This document shows positions 35,111-43,641 of a DNA stretch of 64,000 bases, in pieces. This DNA comes from Kineococcus rubinsiae (GTDB lineage Bacteria; Actinomycetota; Actinomycetes; Actinomycetales; Kineococcaceae): contig NZ_VWPY01000006.1 of the NCBI RefSeq assembly GCF_011839805.1, forward strand, positions 87,233 to 151,232, written 5' to 3'. The notes below the pieces were generated by a model. That model searched no databases. It was not told the DNA's origin and saw only the letters and a program-made list of their open reading frames with translations. The stretch's first letter is position 1. Each line of letters begins with the position of its first letter. The position numbers were made by a program, and so were the translations under genes.

Positions 35111-35638
35111 ATGGAGGCGATCGAGGGACCCGTGGCCCGGACCGGCGGCACGGGGGTGGTGGTGCACGAGCCGGCGGGTGCCCGGGGCGACCGGGAGCTG
35201 CCCTCGCCCGTCCTCCTCGAGCTCCACGAGCTGCCGCTGCCGGCGCTGCGCCGCCGCCACGACCTGCTGGAGGCGGAGCTGCGCCGCGTCCGGTACTGGC
35301 AGCGGCTGCTGCGCGCCCGCCGCGACCTCGTGGTCGCCGGCACCGTGGCGCCGGACGAGCTGGCCGTCCCGCTGGAGGCCGCCGCCCAGGACGGCCCCCT
35401 CGAGCGGCACCTCGGCGCGGTCGCCGGCGACGAGGCCGCCCCCTCGGCACCGGGGCACGTCCTGCGCACGCTCGTGCTGCCCGGGGCGGCGTCCGCCGAC
35501 GGGCCCTCCCGCCTGGCCGAGCTGCAGGACGCCACCGCCCGCCTCGCGGCCTACGCCGCCGCGGTCGCGGACGAGCACGCCTTCGCGGTGCAGGTCCTGG
35601 CCGAGCGGCGGGGCCTCCTGGCCGGTGCCCGCGGCTGA
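35111..35638 (+). CDS. RsiG-like coiled-coil protein (possible anti-sigma factor)
   Basis: This 175-residue protein is mostly two long helices (about 34-80 and 130-172). The first contains [19 protein letters not shown], which resembles the helix of RsiG, the c-di-GMP-dependent anti-sigma factor of WhiG in Streptomyces. RsiG motifs read E-x3-S-x2-R-x3-Q-x3-D. Here the same positions read L57-R61-Q64-R68-D72 in helix 1 and E137-A141-R144-Y148-V152 in helix 2, so most binding residues are changed. ATG at 35111 is chosen, but the frame is open upstream and no clear ribosome site decides the start. It lies divergent from nth and 124 bp before crp. The family assignment is from memory. Confidence 0.5.
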   Translation: MEAIEGPVARTGGTGVVVHEPAGARGDRELPSPVLLELHELPLPALRRRHDLLEAELRRVRYWQRLLRARRDLVVAGTVAPDELAVPLEAAAQDGPLERHLGAVAGDEAAPSAPGHVLRTLVLPGAASADGPSRLAELQDATARLAAYAAAVADEHAFAVQVLAERRGLLAGARG

Positions 35639-35762
35639 GCACCGGGCCGCTTCGACTGGACACGACCACCGGGCTACCGGATCATCCGTGCGGCACACTG
35701 GAGCCCGGCGACCGGGACCGGGCCGCTCGAGCAGCGTGGCGGCGTACGAGGAGGTTCGACGG

Positions 35763-36494
35763 GTGGAGCACGGGCAGATCGACGGCACGGGAGTGCCGGC
35801 GGGGTTCGACCCCGATCGTCTGGGCGACGTCGTCCGGCGCGCCCCGCTCTTCGCGGCCCTCGACGACGAGGCCTCCGCGGAGCTGCTGGAGTCGATGGAA
35901 CCCGTGCACCTCGAGCGCGGCGAGCAGCTGTTCGGCGAGGGCGAGGCGGGCGACCGCGTCTACGTCATCCGCACCGGCAAGATCAAGCTCGTCCGCAGCT
36001 GGCCCGACGGCCGGGAGAACCTCCTCGCCGTCCTGGGCCCGGGCGAGATGTTCGGCGAGCTGTCCCTGTTCGACCCGGGCCCCCGCACCAGCTCGGCGCG
36101 CGCGGTGTCCGAGTCCGAGCTCATCGCCCTCGGCCACGAGGACATGATGCGGTGGCTGACGCGCCGTCCCGAGGTCGCCCGGCACCTGCTGCGCGCGCTC
36201 GCGCAGCGCCTGCGCCGCACCAACGTCGCGCTCGCCGACCTGGTCTTCACCGACGTCCCCGGCCGCGTGGCCAAGGCGCTGCTGGACCTCTCGCGCCGCT
36301 TCGGCCGCCCCATCGCCGACGGTCTCCTCGTGGCGCACGACCTGACGCAGGAGGAGCTCGCCCAGCTGGTCGGGGCCTCGCGCGAGACGGTGAACAAGGC
36401 GCTCGCGGACTTCGCCTCGCGCGGCTGGCTGCGCCTGGAGGCGCGCGCGGTCGTGCTGCACGACATCGACCGGCTCACCCGCCGGGCCCGCTGA
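35763..36494 (+). CDS. crp: Crp/Fnr-family transcriptional regulator
   Basis: This 243-residue regulator has an N-terminal cyclic-nucleotide-binding domain (about 25-140, including the phosphate-binding block [21 protein letters not shown]). A dimerisation helix follows, then a C-terminal helix-turn-helix ([29 protein letters not shown]). It corresponds to Rv3676 (CRP/GlxR-type global regulator). GTG at 35763 is preceded by GAGGAGG and gives an N-terminal extension of about 15 residues compared with Rv3676. Its position between nth and the MBL hydrolase gene is conserved. Confidence 0.93.
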   Translation: MEHGQIDGTGVPAGFDPDRLGDVVRRAPLFAALDDEASAELLESMEPVHLERGEQLFGEGEAGDRVYVIRTGKIKLVRSWPDGRENLLAVLGPGEMFGELSLFDPGPRTSSARAVSESELIALGHEDMMRWLTRRPEVARHLLRALAQRLRRTNVALADLVFTDVPGRVAKALLDLSRRFGRPIADGLLVAHDLTQEELAQLVGASRETVNKALADFASRGWLRLEARAVVLHDIDRLTRRAR

Positions 36495-36522
36495 GGCCCT
36501 CCCGGCCGTCGGCGCCGGGGCG

Positions 36523-37296
36523 TCAGCCCGGCAGGTCCACGCCGAGGTGGAGCAGCTGGGCCCGCACGGACCGCTCGGCCGCAGGCACGAGGCGCTCGTC
36601 GAGTCCCGGGTGCACCGCGGCGACGACCTGCGCGAGCGTGCCCGCCCCGGCCGCCGCGGCAGCGCGCACCTGCCCGAGCCGGTCCCGCCGGTGCTCCAGC
36701 TGGGTGCGCAGCGCCGCGCGCGCGTCCGTCCGCGCCGGGCCGTGACCGGGCAGCAGCACGGCGGGCTCGGGCAGCGCCAGCAGGCGCTCCAGGGAGGCGA
36801 GGTAGGCGCCCACGTCCCCGTCGGGGTGGCCGACGACCGTGCTGCCCCGGCCCAGCAGGGTGTCTCCGGTCAGCACGGCGCGGTCGCCGGGCACCTGGAC
36901 GCACAGGGAGTCGGCCGTGTGGCCGGGCGTGCGCAGGACCCGCAGGGCGAGGTCGTCGACGTCGAGGTCCTGACCGTCGAGGGCCGCGGGGAACCGCAGC
37001 ACCGCCGGCCCGCCCGCCGCGGCCCGGAAGGCGTCGAGGCCGCCCGCGTGGTCGGCGTGGTGGTGGGTCACGAGCACCAGGGCGCAGACGAGCCCGCGGC
37101 CCGCGAGCTCCGCCAGGACGGCGCCGTGGTGGACGGGGTCGAGCTCACCCGGGTCCACCACGACGGCGGAGCGGGCCCCCGGCTCGGCGAGCACCCACGT
37201 GTTGGTGCCCTCCAGCGTCAGGGGGCCGGGGTTGGGCGCGAGCACGCACGTCGCCCGCGCCGTGACCGCGCCGCCCGTCCAGCCGCTGCCGTCCAC
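36523..37296 (-). CDS. MBL-fold metallo-hydrolase
   Basis: This 257-residue protein has a metallo-beta-lactamase fold. Metal ligands are in VTHHHADHAGG, with later His residues in RTPGHTADSLC and LLPGHGP and Asp in AVLTGDTLL. The early GPLTLEGTNTWVL segment is typical of the LACTB2-like/Rv3677c group. Members hydrolyse thioesters or RNA; the substrate here is unknown. It starts with GTG, 5 bp after the RidA stop, so it is the last gene of a whiB-side minus-strand cluster. Confidence 0.9.
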   Translation of the reverse strand: MDGSGWTGGAVTARATCVLAPNPGPLTLEGTNTWVLAEPGARSAVVVDPGELDPVHHGAVLAELAGRGLVCALVLVTHHHADHAGGLDAFRAAAGGPAVLRFPAALDGQDLDVDDLALRVLRTPGHTADSLCVQVPGDRAVLTGDTLLGRGSTVVGHPDGDVGAYLASLERLLALPEPAVLLPGHGPARTDARAALRTQLEHRRDRLGQVRAAAAAGAGTLAQVVAAVHPGLDERLVPAAERSVRAQLLHLGVDLPG

Positions 37297-37301
37297 GTCG
37301 C

Positions 37302-37769
37302 TCAGCCGACCCGGAGGACGACCTCGACCTCGACGGGGGAGTCCATCGGCAGCACGGTCACGCCGACGGCGCTGCGGGCGTGCCGGCCGGCGTCGCCGAA
37401 CAGCTCCCCCAGCAGCTCGCTGGCCCCGTTGACCACCGCGGGCTGACCCGTGAACGAGGGGTCGCTGGCCACGAACCCCGTGACCTTCACGACGCCGAGC
37501 AGGTGGTCCGGCCCGCCCGCGGCCTCCGCGGCGGCGGCCACGGCGTTCAGCGCGGACTGCCGGGCCAGGCGGGCGGCCTCGGCCGGGTCCACCAGACCGG
37601 GCCCGGTGCCGACCTTGCCCGTCGCGGGCAGCGCGCCGTCGACGAACGGCAGCTGGCCCGAGGTGTGGACGACGTCGCCGGAGCGCACCGCGGGCACGTA
37701 GGCCGCCAGCGGCGCCGGGACCGCGGGCAGCGTGATCCCCAGCTCGGCGAGGCGGGCCGTCAGGCTCAC
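37302..37769 (-). CDS. RidA-family (YjgF/YER057c/UK114) protein
   Basis: This 155-residue RidA-family protein probably deaminates reactive enamine/imine intermediates. Conserved segments are VHTSGQLPF, the central ARLARQSALNAVAAAAEAAGG and the C-terminal HARSAVGVTVLPMDSPVEVEVVLRVG, with the usual Arg of the active site replaced by its neighbourhood HARSA. It corresponds to Rv3678c. GTG at 37769 overlaps the stop of the small DUF4177 gene by 4 bp (GTGA), so translation is coupled. Confidence 0.9.
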   Translation of the reverse strand: MSLTARLAELGITLPAVPAPLAAYVPAVRSGDVVHTSGQLPFVDGALPATGKVGTGPGLVDPAEAARLARQSALNAVAAAAEAAGGPDHLLGVVKVTGFVASDPSFTGQPAVVNGASELLGELFGDAGRHARSAVGVTVLPMDSPVEVEVVLRVG

Positions 37770-37921
37770 GGCTTGGGGCGCTTGAGGTAGGCGACGAGGC
37801 CGTTGCCGTCGGGGCCCGTGATGACCTGCACGAGCTCCCAGCCGTCGGAGCCCCACTGGTCGAGGATCTGCTTCGTCGCGTGCACGATCAGCGGCACCGT
37901 TGCGTACTCCCACGTCGTCAT
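37766..37921 (-). CDS. DUF4177-like small protein
   Basis: This 51-residue protein (MTTWEYATVPLIVHA..., then WGSDGWELVQVI and a C-terminus LKRPKP) fits the small DUF4177-type family with its WEY and GWELV motifs. It is the counterpart of the short gene Rv3678A in the mycobacterial order. It starts with ATG and overlaps the RidA start by 4 bp. It is easy to miss because of its size. The function is unknown. Confidence 0.85.
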   Translation of the reverse strand: MTTWEYATVPLIVHATKQILDQWGSDGWELVQVITGPDGNGLVAYLKRPKP

Positions 37922-37975
37922 GGCGGCCACCGTAGTGGCCGCCGCGGCGAGGTCGTGCGGCGACGGTGCCGCGGC

Positions 37976-38332
37976 TCAGACGGCCTGCGTGAGCTCCGCG
38001 ACGGGCGGGCCCTCGACCACGACCGGGCACTCGTCGGTGACGCTGCCGGGAAGGGTCGCGAGGTGGTTGTCGCGCGCCGTCTCCAGCAGCCGGCGCCAGG
38101 ACTGCACGTTCGGCCGCCGCTTGAGCAGGGCCCGGCGCTCGCGCTCGGTCATCCCGCCCCAGACGCCGAACTCGATGCGGCTGTCGAGCGCGTCCGCGAG
38201 GCACTCGGTGCGCACGACGCACCCGCCGCAGATCGCCTTCGCGCGGTTCTGCGCAGATCCCTGCACGAACAGCTCGTCAGCGGAGCTCGACTTGCACGCG
38301 CCCCGGCTCGCCCACTCCAACGTCCAGACCAT
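37976..38332 (-). CDS. whiB: WhiB-family iron-sulfur transcriptional regulator
   Basis: This 118-residue WhiB protein has the four cluster Cys residues Cys13, Cys35, Cys38 and Cys44 in a C-x21-C-x2-C-x5-C arrangement. The turn motif GVWGG follows (56-60), then a basic DNA-binding stretch (RERRALLKRRPN). Position next to the class A PBP gene, divergently, matches whiB4 (Rv3681c), which senses oxygen and redox state. The C-terminal tail (about 80-118) is longer than in many WhiBs. ATG start. Confidence 0.93.
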   Translation of the reverse strand: MVWTLEWASRGACKSSSADELFVQGSAQNRAKAICGGCVVRTECLADALDSRIEFGVWGGMTERERRALLKRRPNVQSWRRLLETARDNHLATLPGSVTDECPVVVEGPPVAELTQAV

Positions 38333-38653
38333 CGACGGCCCCTCCCGTCAACGCCGTCCTGGACCGCCGCGGTGTTCCGCGGCCGGTTCCCCCCAGGCTC
38401 GGCGCATCCTGTGAACTTCCTCGAACGCCCGTGAAGGGCGCCCCTTGCAGCGTAAAGTCGGGTCTGCGGAACACCTAGAGCCTGTTGTGAGGACTCTGGA
38501 TAGTCATTGGTGACTACTCCGCCACCCGAACGCTCAGCTCCTCGTCACGGGGCGTGTCCTCCGGTCGCGGTCCGGTCACGATCCTGCGGAGGGACCGCGC
38601 AGGCCTGGGTCCTGCGACACCGACCGGCCCGCAGCGTTGACTACCCTGACCCC
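38333..38653. other. Divergent control region between whiB and the PBP gene (321 bp)
   Basis: This region carries promoters for both directions. A short hairpin CCGCGG-TGTT-CCGCGG lies at 38367-38382. GGTGTTCCGC at 38371-38380 is repeated in inverted orientation as GCGGAACACC at 38466-38475, which could be paired operator half-sites. Another small hairpin (CGCCC facing GGGCG) lies near 38427-38441. A TTGACTACCCT sequence ends about 8 bp before the PBP start codon. An open frame extends upstream of the PBP start but looks non-coding. Confidence 0.55.
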
Positions 38654-41137
38654 ATGGCTCAACGCTCGGTGCACCGCCCTGTCGTCCGGCTGCTCGGCGC
38701 CTTCGTCGCCGTCAGCGCCGCGGGCGGCGTGCTCGCCGCCGGGCTGACCATGCCGGGGGTGGCCGCCTCCGGCGCCGCCACGCGCAGCGGGGTCGAGGTC
38801 TTCAACGAGCTCCCGTCCGACCTCGGCGACGACTCGCTGTCCGAGGCGACGACGATCAAGTACTCCGACGGCACCGTCATGGCGCGGGTGTACGACCAGA
38901 ACCGCTCGGTCGTCTCGATCGACGAGATCTCGCCCGTGATGAAGCAGGCGATCGTCGCGATCGAGGACTCGCGCTTCTACGAGCACGGCCCCGTCGACGT
39001 GCGCGGCATCGGCCGCGCGCTGGTGAACAACGCCAGCGGCGGCGACGGCACCCAGGGCGCCTCGACGCTGACCCAGCAGTACGTCAAGAACGTCCTCGTC
39101 GAGCAGGCCGTCGAGCAGGGCGACAGCGAGGCCGCCAAGCAGGCCGTGACCGCCGACGGGATCGACGGCTACGCCCGCAAGCTGCGCGAGATGAAGCTCG
39201 CGGTCGGGGTCGAGAAGACGATGTCGAAGGACGACATCCTCGCCGGCTACCTGAACATCGCGTACTTCTACAACAACGTGTACGGCATCGAGGCCGCCTC
39301 GCAGCTGTACTTCTCCAAGAGCGCGAAGGACCTCACGCTGCCCGAGGGGGCGATGCTCGCGGGCCTCGTCCAGAACCCCGCGGCGTTCAACCCGCTGAAG
39401 AAGCCGGACGCGGCCATCGCGCGCCGCAACATCGTGCTCAACCGGATGCGCGAGCTGAACGTGATCGACCAGCCGACGCTGGACGCCGCGCTCGCCACCC
39501 CGCTGGGCCTCGTGCCGCAGCTGAGCCGGCAGGGCTGCCTGTCCGCCGGGTCGGCCGCGTACTTCTGCGACTACGTCACGCGGGTCGTGGAGACCGACGC
39601 GACGTTCGGCAAGACGCTGGAGGACCGGCAGAAGCTGCTCAAGCGCGGTGGTCTCACGATCACGACGACGCTGGACCGCAACGTCCAGCAGATCGCGCAG
39701 GACGCCGTGAACGCCGGCGTGAACCCGGGCCAGCCGGTGCGCAGTGCGGAGTCGGTGGTGCAGCCCGGGACGGGCAACATCCTGGCGATGGCGCAGGACA
39801 CCACCTTCTCGCCGGACGACGACCAGCCCGGCGTGACGACGCAGAACTACAACGTCAGCAGGGACATGAACGGGACGGGCGGGCTCCAGCAGGGGTCGAC
39901 GTTCAAGGCGTTCACGCTCGCGACGTGGCTCAAGGCCGGGAAGTCCCTGGACTCCACGGTCGCCGCGCCCAGCAGCGGCAACGACCCGTTCAGCGCCTTC
40001 ACGGCGTGCGGGCAGAAGCTCCGCGGTTCGAAGCCGTACATCTACTTCAACGCCGAGAGCAGCAGCAGCGGCAGCATGAGCGTGCGCTCGGCCACGGCCA
40101 ACTCCGTCAACACGGCCTACGTGTCGATGGAGAAGCAGCTCGACATCTGCGACATCGCGGCCACCGCGCAGTCCCTGGGCGTCTTCAAGGCGGCCCCGAC
40201 GAAGAACTTCCTCACGGGTGAGGTCAACCGCGACCTCGACCAGAACCCCTCGATGACGCTCGGCACCAACCTGGTGACGCCGCTGTCGATCGCGGGCGCC
40301 TACGCGGCCTTCGCCGCGGAGGGCAACTTCTGCACGCCGACGGCGATCCTCGAGGCCCTGGACGGCGACGGGAAGCCCATCGCCATCCCGCCCGCGAACT
40401 GCCACCAGGCGCTCGACGTCAACGTGGCGCGCAACGTCACGACCGCCCTGCAGGGTGGCTGGAACAACGGCACCGCGGCCGGCGTGAAGCGCACCGGCAA
40501 GCTCGGCAGCCGTCCCGTCGCGAGCAAGACGGGGACGACCAACAAGAGCTCCGACACGTGGTTCGCGGCCTACACGCCGCAGCTGGCCTCCGCGGTCTGG
40601 GTCGGGCACGCGGACGGCGTCTCGACGCTGAACCGCCAGCGCATCAACGGCCGCCGGACGGGCACCGTCTTCGGCGCGACGATCGCCGGGCCGATCTGGG
40701 CGAACACCGTCGGAGCGGCGTCGAACGTCCTCAACCTGCCGGTCGTGGGCTTCACCCCCGGGTCCTCCGCCGGGCTGACGACCACGACGGTCGACGGGCG
40801 CATCAAGGTGCCGAGCGTCGTGGGCCGCAGCGTCAGCTCCGCGAAGGCGGCGCTGGAGGCGGCCGGGTTCAGCGTGAAGGTGGCGTCGGGCCGGGTGTCC
40901 TCGAAGAGCGTGGCCGCGGGGCTCATCGCCTCGCAGAGCGCCCGGGCCGCGGCCGCCGGGTCGACGATCACCATCACCCGCAGCTCCGGCGCACCGGCGG
41001 TCGCGCCGCCGCCCAGCTCCGAGGCCCCGCCGAGCCAGGCGCCGCCGGCGGAGCCCGCGCCGAGCCAGGCCCCGCCGCCCGCCCCCGCCCCCGAGGGGGG
41101 CGACGCGAACGCGTCGCCCGCGCCGGCGACCCAGTGA
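38654..41137 (+). CDS. ponA2: Class A penicillin-binding protein (PonA2-like)
   Basis: This 827-residue enzyme polymerises and cross-links peptidoglycan. One membrane helix (about 10-35) anchors it. The GT51 glycosyltransferase domain begins near 85, with catalytic Glu104 in AIEDSRFYEHGPVD and later GASTLTQQYVKN. The transpeptidase domain has Ser415 in STFK, an SVN triad and KTGTT. One PASTA domain (VPSVVGRSVSSAKAALEAAGFSV) and a Pro/Glu-rich tail end the protein. It is the counterpart of Rv3682 (ponA2). ATG at 38654 places the membrane helix at the N-terminus. Confidence 0.94.
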   Translation: MAQRSVHRPVVRLLGAFVAVSAAGGVLAAGLTMPGVAASGAATRSGVEVFNELPSDLGDDSLSEATTIKYSDGTVMARVYDQNRSVVSIDEISPVMKQAIVAIEDSRFYEHGPVDVRGIGRALVNNASGGDGTQGASTLTQQYVKNVLVEQAVEQGDSEAAKQAVTADGIDGYARKLREMKLAVGVEKTMSKDDILAGYLNIAYFYNNVYGIEAASQLYFSKSAKDLTLPEGAMLAGLVQNPAAFNPLKKPDAAIARRNIVLNRMRELNVIDQPTLDAALATPLGLVPQLSRQGCLSAGSAAYFCDYVTRVVETDATFGKTLEDRQKLLKRGGLTITTTLDRNVQQIAQDAVNAGVNPGQPVRSAESVVQPGTGNILAMAQDTTFSPDDDQPGVTTQNYNVSRDMNGTGGLQQGSTFKAFTLATWLKAGKSLDSTVAAPSSGNDPFSAFTACGQKLRGSKPYIYFNAESSSSGSMSVRSATANSVNTAYVSMEKQLDICDIAATAQSLGVFKAAPTKNFLTGEVNRDLDQNPSMTLGTNLVTPLSIAGAYAAFAAEGNFCTPTAILEALDGDGKPIAIPPANCHQALDVNVARNVTTALQGGWNNGTAAGVKRTGKLGSRPVASKTGTTNKSSDTWFAAYTPQLASAVWVGHADGVSTLNRQRINGRRTGTVFGATIAGPIWANTVGAASNVLNLPVVGFTPGSSAGLTTTTVDGRIKVPSVVGRSVSSAKAALEAAGFSVKVASGRVSSKSVAAGLIASQSARAAAAGSTITITRSSGAPAVAPPPSSEAPPSQAPPAEPAPSQAPPPAPAPEGGDANASPAPATQ

Positions 41138-41850
41138 CCGGCGGGGGCCAGGTCCCGGCCGGACCGGCCTCCCCGCGGCGCCTCGCCGACGACCTGCTGC
41201 TGGTCCTGCTGTCGCCCCAGACCGGGCGACCGGTCGTGGACGGGCAGCGGCTGGCTCCCGGCCTCGCGGGGGCCGTGCTGCTGGAGCTCGCCCTGGCCGG
41301 GCGCATCGAGGTGCGCCACGAAGGCCGCTGGCGCGGTGACCGCCTGACCGTGCTCGACGGCCCTGCGCTCGGCGACCCCCTGCTGGACGACGCCGTGGAG
41401 GTCCTGCGGGGGCGGCCGGGCGTCCTGGCGCGCTCCGCGGTCCAGCGCCTCGCCCGCGCGTCGGTGGTCCGGACCGTGAAGCAGCGGCTCGTCGACGCGG
41501 GTGACGCGGCCCTGACGCCCGGCGGCTTCCTCCGCTTCTCGCGCCACGATCCGCGGGCCGAGGCGCACGACCCCCTCGTCGCGCAGCTGCGCGCCGCGCT
41601 GCGGGCCGGGGACGTGGCCTCGCTGCCGCAGCGCTCCGTCGCGCTGATCTCGCTCCTGCACGGCCTGCGGGTCGTGGGCAAGGCCGTGCCGGACACGGGT
41701 CTGCCGGGCCGGGAGCTGCGCGCCCGCGCGAAGGAGCTGTCGGAGGGGGAGTGGGCCGGGGCCGCGGTCCTGGCGGCCGTCCGTGCCGCTCAGGCGGCCT
41801 CCTCGGCGGCCGTCGCCGCCGCAGCGGCCGGCGGGGCCGCCGCGAGCTGA
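41134..41850 (+). CDS. GPP34 (GOLPH3/VPS74-like) family protein
   Basis: This 238-residue protein shows the GPP34 pattern found widely in actinobacteria. It has LADDLLLVLLSPQTGRP at the start, LAGAVLLELALAGRIEV, and the late RSVALISLLHGLRVV block. The eukaryotic homologue GOLPH3 binds PI4P and retains Golgi enzymes; the bacterial role is unknown. The GTG start overlaps the PBP stop by 4 bp (GTGA), so it is translated with the PBP. The C-terminus is an Ala-rich tail. Confidence 0.85.
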   Translation: MTGGGQVPAGPASPRRLADDLLLVLLSPQTGRPVVDGQRLAPGLAGAVLLELALAGRIEVRHEGRWRGDRLTVLDGPALGDPLLDDAVEVLRGRPGVLARSAVQRLARASVVRTVKQRLVDAGDAALTPGGFLRFSRHDPRAEAHDPLVAQLRAALRAGDVASLPQRSVALISLLHGLRVVGKAVPDTGLPGRELRARAKELSEGEWAGAAVLAAVRAAQAASSAAVAAAAAGGAAAS

Positions 41851-41853
41851 CGC

Positions 41854-41882
41854 AGCCCGCGGCGACCCGCGCTGTGCGGGCT
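41854..41882. terminator. Bidirectional hairpin terminator
   Basis: AGCCCGC at 41854-41860 pairs with GCGGGCT at 41876-41882 between the convergent GPP34 and YqeY genes. The stem is 7 bp and has no T-run. Confidence 0.4.
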
Positions 41883-42352
41883 CAGGCCTGCAGGCGGGCC
41901 CGCACGGCCGCGGAGAGCCGCTTGCCGTCGGCGCGGCCGGCCACCTTGGGCTTGAGGTAGTTCATGACCCCGCCCATGGCGCCCATGCCGGTGAGGCCCT
42001 CCCCGGTGGCGACGAGCACGGCGTCCTCGACGAGCGCGGTGAGCTCCTCCTCCGTCAGCGGCGTCGGCAGGTAGCGCTCGATGACGCCGAGCTCGGCGTT
42101 CTCGCGGGCGGCGGACTCGGCGCGGCCGGCGCCGCCGAAGGCCTCGGCCGCCTCGCGGCGCTTCTTGGCCTCGCGCTGCAGGACGGTGAGGACCTCCTCG
42201 TCGGAGAGGGTGCGGGCGGTCTTCCCGGCGACCTCCTCGGACTTCACGGCCGTGAGCACCATGCGGATCGTCGCCGAGGTCAGCTCGTCCCGGCCCTTGA
42301 TGGCGGTCGTCAGGTCGCTCTGCAGGGAGTCCTTCAAGGTCGTGTCGCTCAT
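41882..42352 (-). CDS. GatB/YqeY domain protein
   Basis: This 156-residue protein belongs to the stand-alone YqeY family, related to the tail domain of amidotransferase subunit GatB. Hallmarks are LKSDLT-like SLQSDLTTAIKGRDEL, then VLQREAKKRREAAEAF and the C-terminal GAMGGVMNYLKPKVAGRADGKRLSAAVRARL. It may bind tRNA, but its function is unsettled. ATG start; it runs convergently against GPP34 and divergently from the phosphoesterase gene. Confidence 0.93.
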   Translation of the reverse strand: MSDTTLKDSLQSDLTTAIKGRDELTSATIRMVLTAVKSEEVAGKTARTLSDEEVLTVLQREAKKRREAAEAFGGAGRAESAARENAELGVIERYLPTPLTEEELTALVEDAVLVATGEGLTGMGAMGGVMNYLKPKVAGRADGKRLSAAVRARLQA

Positions 42353-42407
42353 GGGGTCGATCTTCCCACCGGTGTCGACCGGGTTGCCGCCCTGCCAGGA
42401 TGACCCG

Positions 42408-43328
42408 GTGCCGCGCCGAACCAGCCCTCTGCGACCGCTGCTGACCGCCGCGGGGGTGGTGGCCGCCGCGGGCGTCGCGGGGGTCGGCTACGCCGCCGGG
42501 TACGAGGTGCGGGCCTTCCGGCTGCGCCACGCGATCGTCCCCGTCCTGGCGCCCGACGCCGCTCCCGTCCGGGTGCTGCACGTCTCCGACCTGCACCTGG
42601 TGCCGGGCCAGCGGGCCAAGGAGGCCTTCGTGCGCTCCCTGGCCGACCTGCAGCCGGACCTGGTGGTCAACACGGGTGACAACCTTGCCCACCAGGACGC
42701 CGTCCCCGCGACGCTGGACGTCTTCGGCGGGCTGCTGCAGCGCCCCGGCGTCTTCGTCCTGGGCTCCAACGACTACTTCGCCCCGAAGCCGAAGAACTGG
42801 TCGCGCTACCTCGTGGAGCGGCAGGGCCCGGCGAAGGTCACGGGCGTCGACCGCCTGCCCACGCAGGACCTCGTGGACGGCTTCGAGGGTGCGGGCTGGC
42901 TCGACCTCGACAACGCCCGCGGGCGCCTGGAGGTGGCCGGCACGACCATCGACTTCGTCGGTGTCGACGACCCGCACCTGCGCTACGACCGCTTCCCCGC
43001 GAAGGAGTTCGTCCCCTCCGCCGACCTGCGCATCGGCGTCGCCCACGCGCCGTACCGGCGGACGCTGGACGCGATGGTCGCCGACGGCGCCGACCTCGTC
43101 ATCGCCGGCCACACCCACGGCGGCCAGCTCTGCGTCCCGGGCTACGGCGCCCTGGTCACCAACTGCGACCTGCCCCGCGAGCACGTCAAGGGCCTGACCC
43201 GCTGGCACGCCGAGGCCGGCGACGCCTGGTTGCACGTCTCCGCGGGCCTCGGCACCTCGCCCTACGCGCCCCTGCGCTTCGCCTGCCACCCCGAGGCGAC
43301 GCTGCTGGAGCTGGTCCCGCGCCGCTGA
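42408..43328 (+). CDS. Metallophosphoesterase, membrane-anchored
   Basis: This 306-residue protein has an N-terminal membrane helix (about 10-30), then a calcineurin-like phosphoesterase domain. The metal-binding series is VLHVSDLHL, VVNTGDN, LGSNDYF and IAGHTHGGQ, the standard D-x-H, G-D, G-N-x, G-H-x-H set with GSND in place of GNHD. It corresponds to Rv3683 and closes the conserved block that starts at nth. The substrate is unknown; other YaeI-like members act near the membrane. GTG at 42408. Confidence 0.9.
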   Translation: MPRRTSPLRPLLTAAGVVAAAGVAGVGYAAGYEVRAFRLRHAIVPVLAPDAAPVRVLHVSDLHLVPGQRAKEAFVRSLADLQPDLVVNTGDNLAHQDAVPATLDVFGGLLQRPGVFVLGSNDYFAPKPKNWSRYLVERQGPAKVTGVDRLPTQDLVDGFEGAGWLDLDNARGRLEVAGTTIDFVGVDDPHLRYDRFPAKEFVPSADLRIGVAHAPYRRTLDAMVADGADLVIAGHTHGGQLCVPGYGALVTNCDLPREHVKGLTRWHAEAGDAWLHVSAGLGTSPYAPLRFACHPEATLLELVPRR

Positions 43329-43407
43329 CCCGCGTGGGCCGATCGGAGGGGCCGCCGGAAGCCTGGTGCGGGGCACCCCCCCACGTCGGCTACCCTTGGC
43401 TCAGCCA

Positions 43408-43487
<80 letters not shown>

Positions 43488-43501
43488 AGACCGCAGGTCA
43501 G

Positions 43502-43533
43502 AGGCCCGGAACCGCGTCAGCGGGGCCGGGCCT
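43502..43533 (+). terminator. tRNA terminator hairpin, left copy
   Basis: AGGCCCGG at 43502-43509 pairs with CCGGGCCT at 43526-43533. A related hairpin follows the right tRNA remnant at 46442-46477, showing that homology of the island ends includes the terminator. Confidence 0.65.
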
Positions 43534-43596
43534 CCCTCGTGTGCGTGACCAACCGCGTGACCGTCACAAGATGCGCCGCTGAGCTGGGCGCAACGC

Positions 43597-43629
43597 GTAC
43601 AGTTGTACATGTTTTAGTACCACTGTACC
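43597..43629. promoter_or_regulatory. YefM-type operator with TGTACA half-sites
   Basis: The hexamer TGTACA at 43604-43609 and the near-copy TGTACC at 43624-43629 are spaced 20 bp apart just before yefM. The first is embedded in a larger imperfect dyad starting with GTACAG at 43597. E. coli YefM-YoeB binds palindromes with a TGTACA core, so this is probably the autoregulatory operator. Confidence 0.6.
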
Positions 43630-43641
43630 GATGGAGGGGTC

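Noticed and set aside
38507..38653. N-terminal extension of the penicillin-binding protein
   Set aside because: The 49 extra codons are Arg/Pro-rich low complexity; ATG at 38654 puts the membrane anchor at the N-terminus as in the family.
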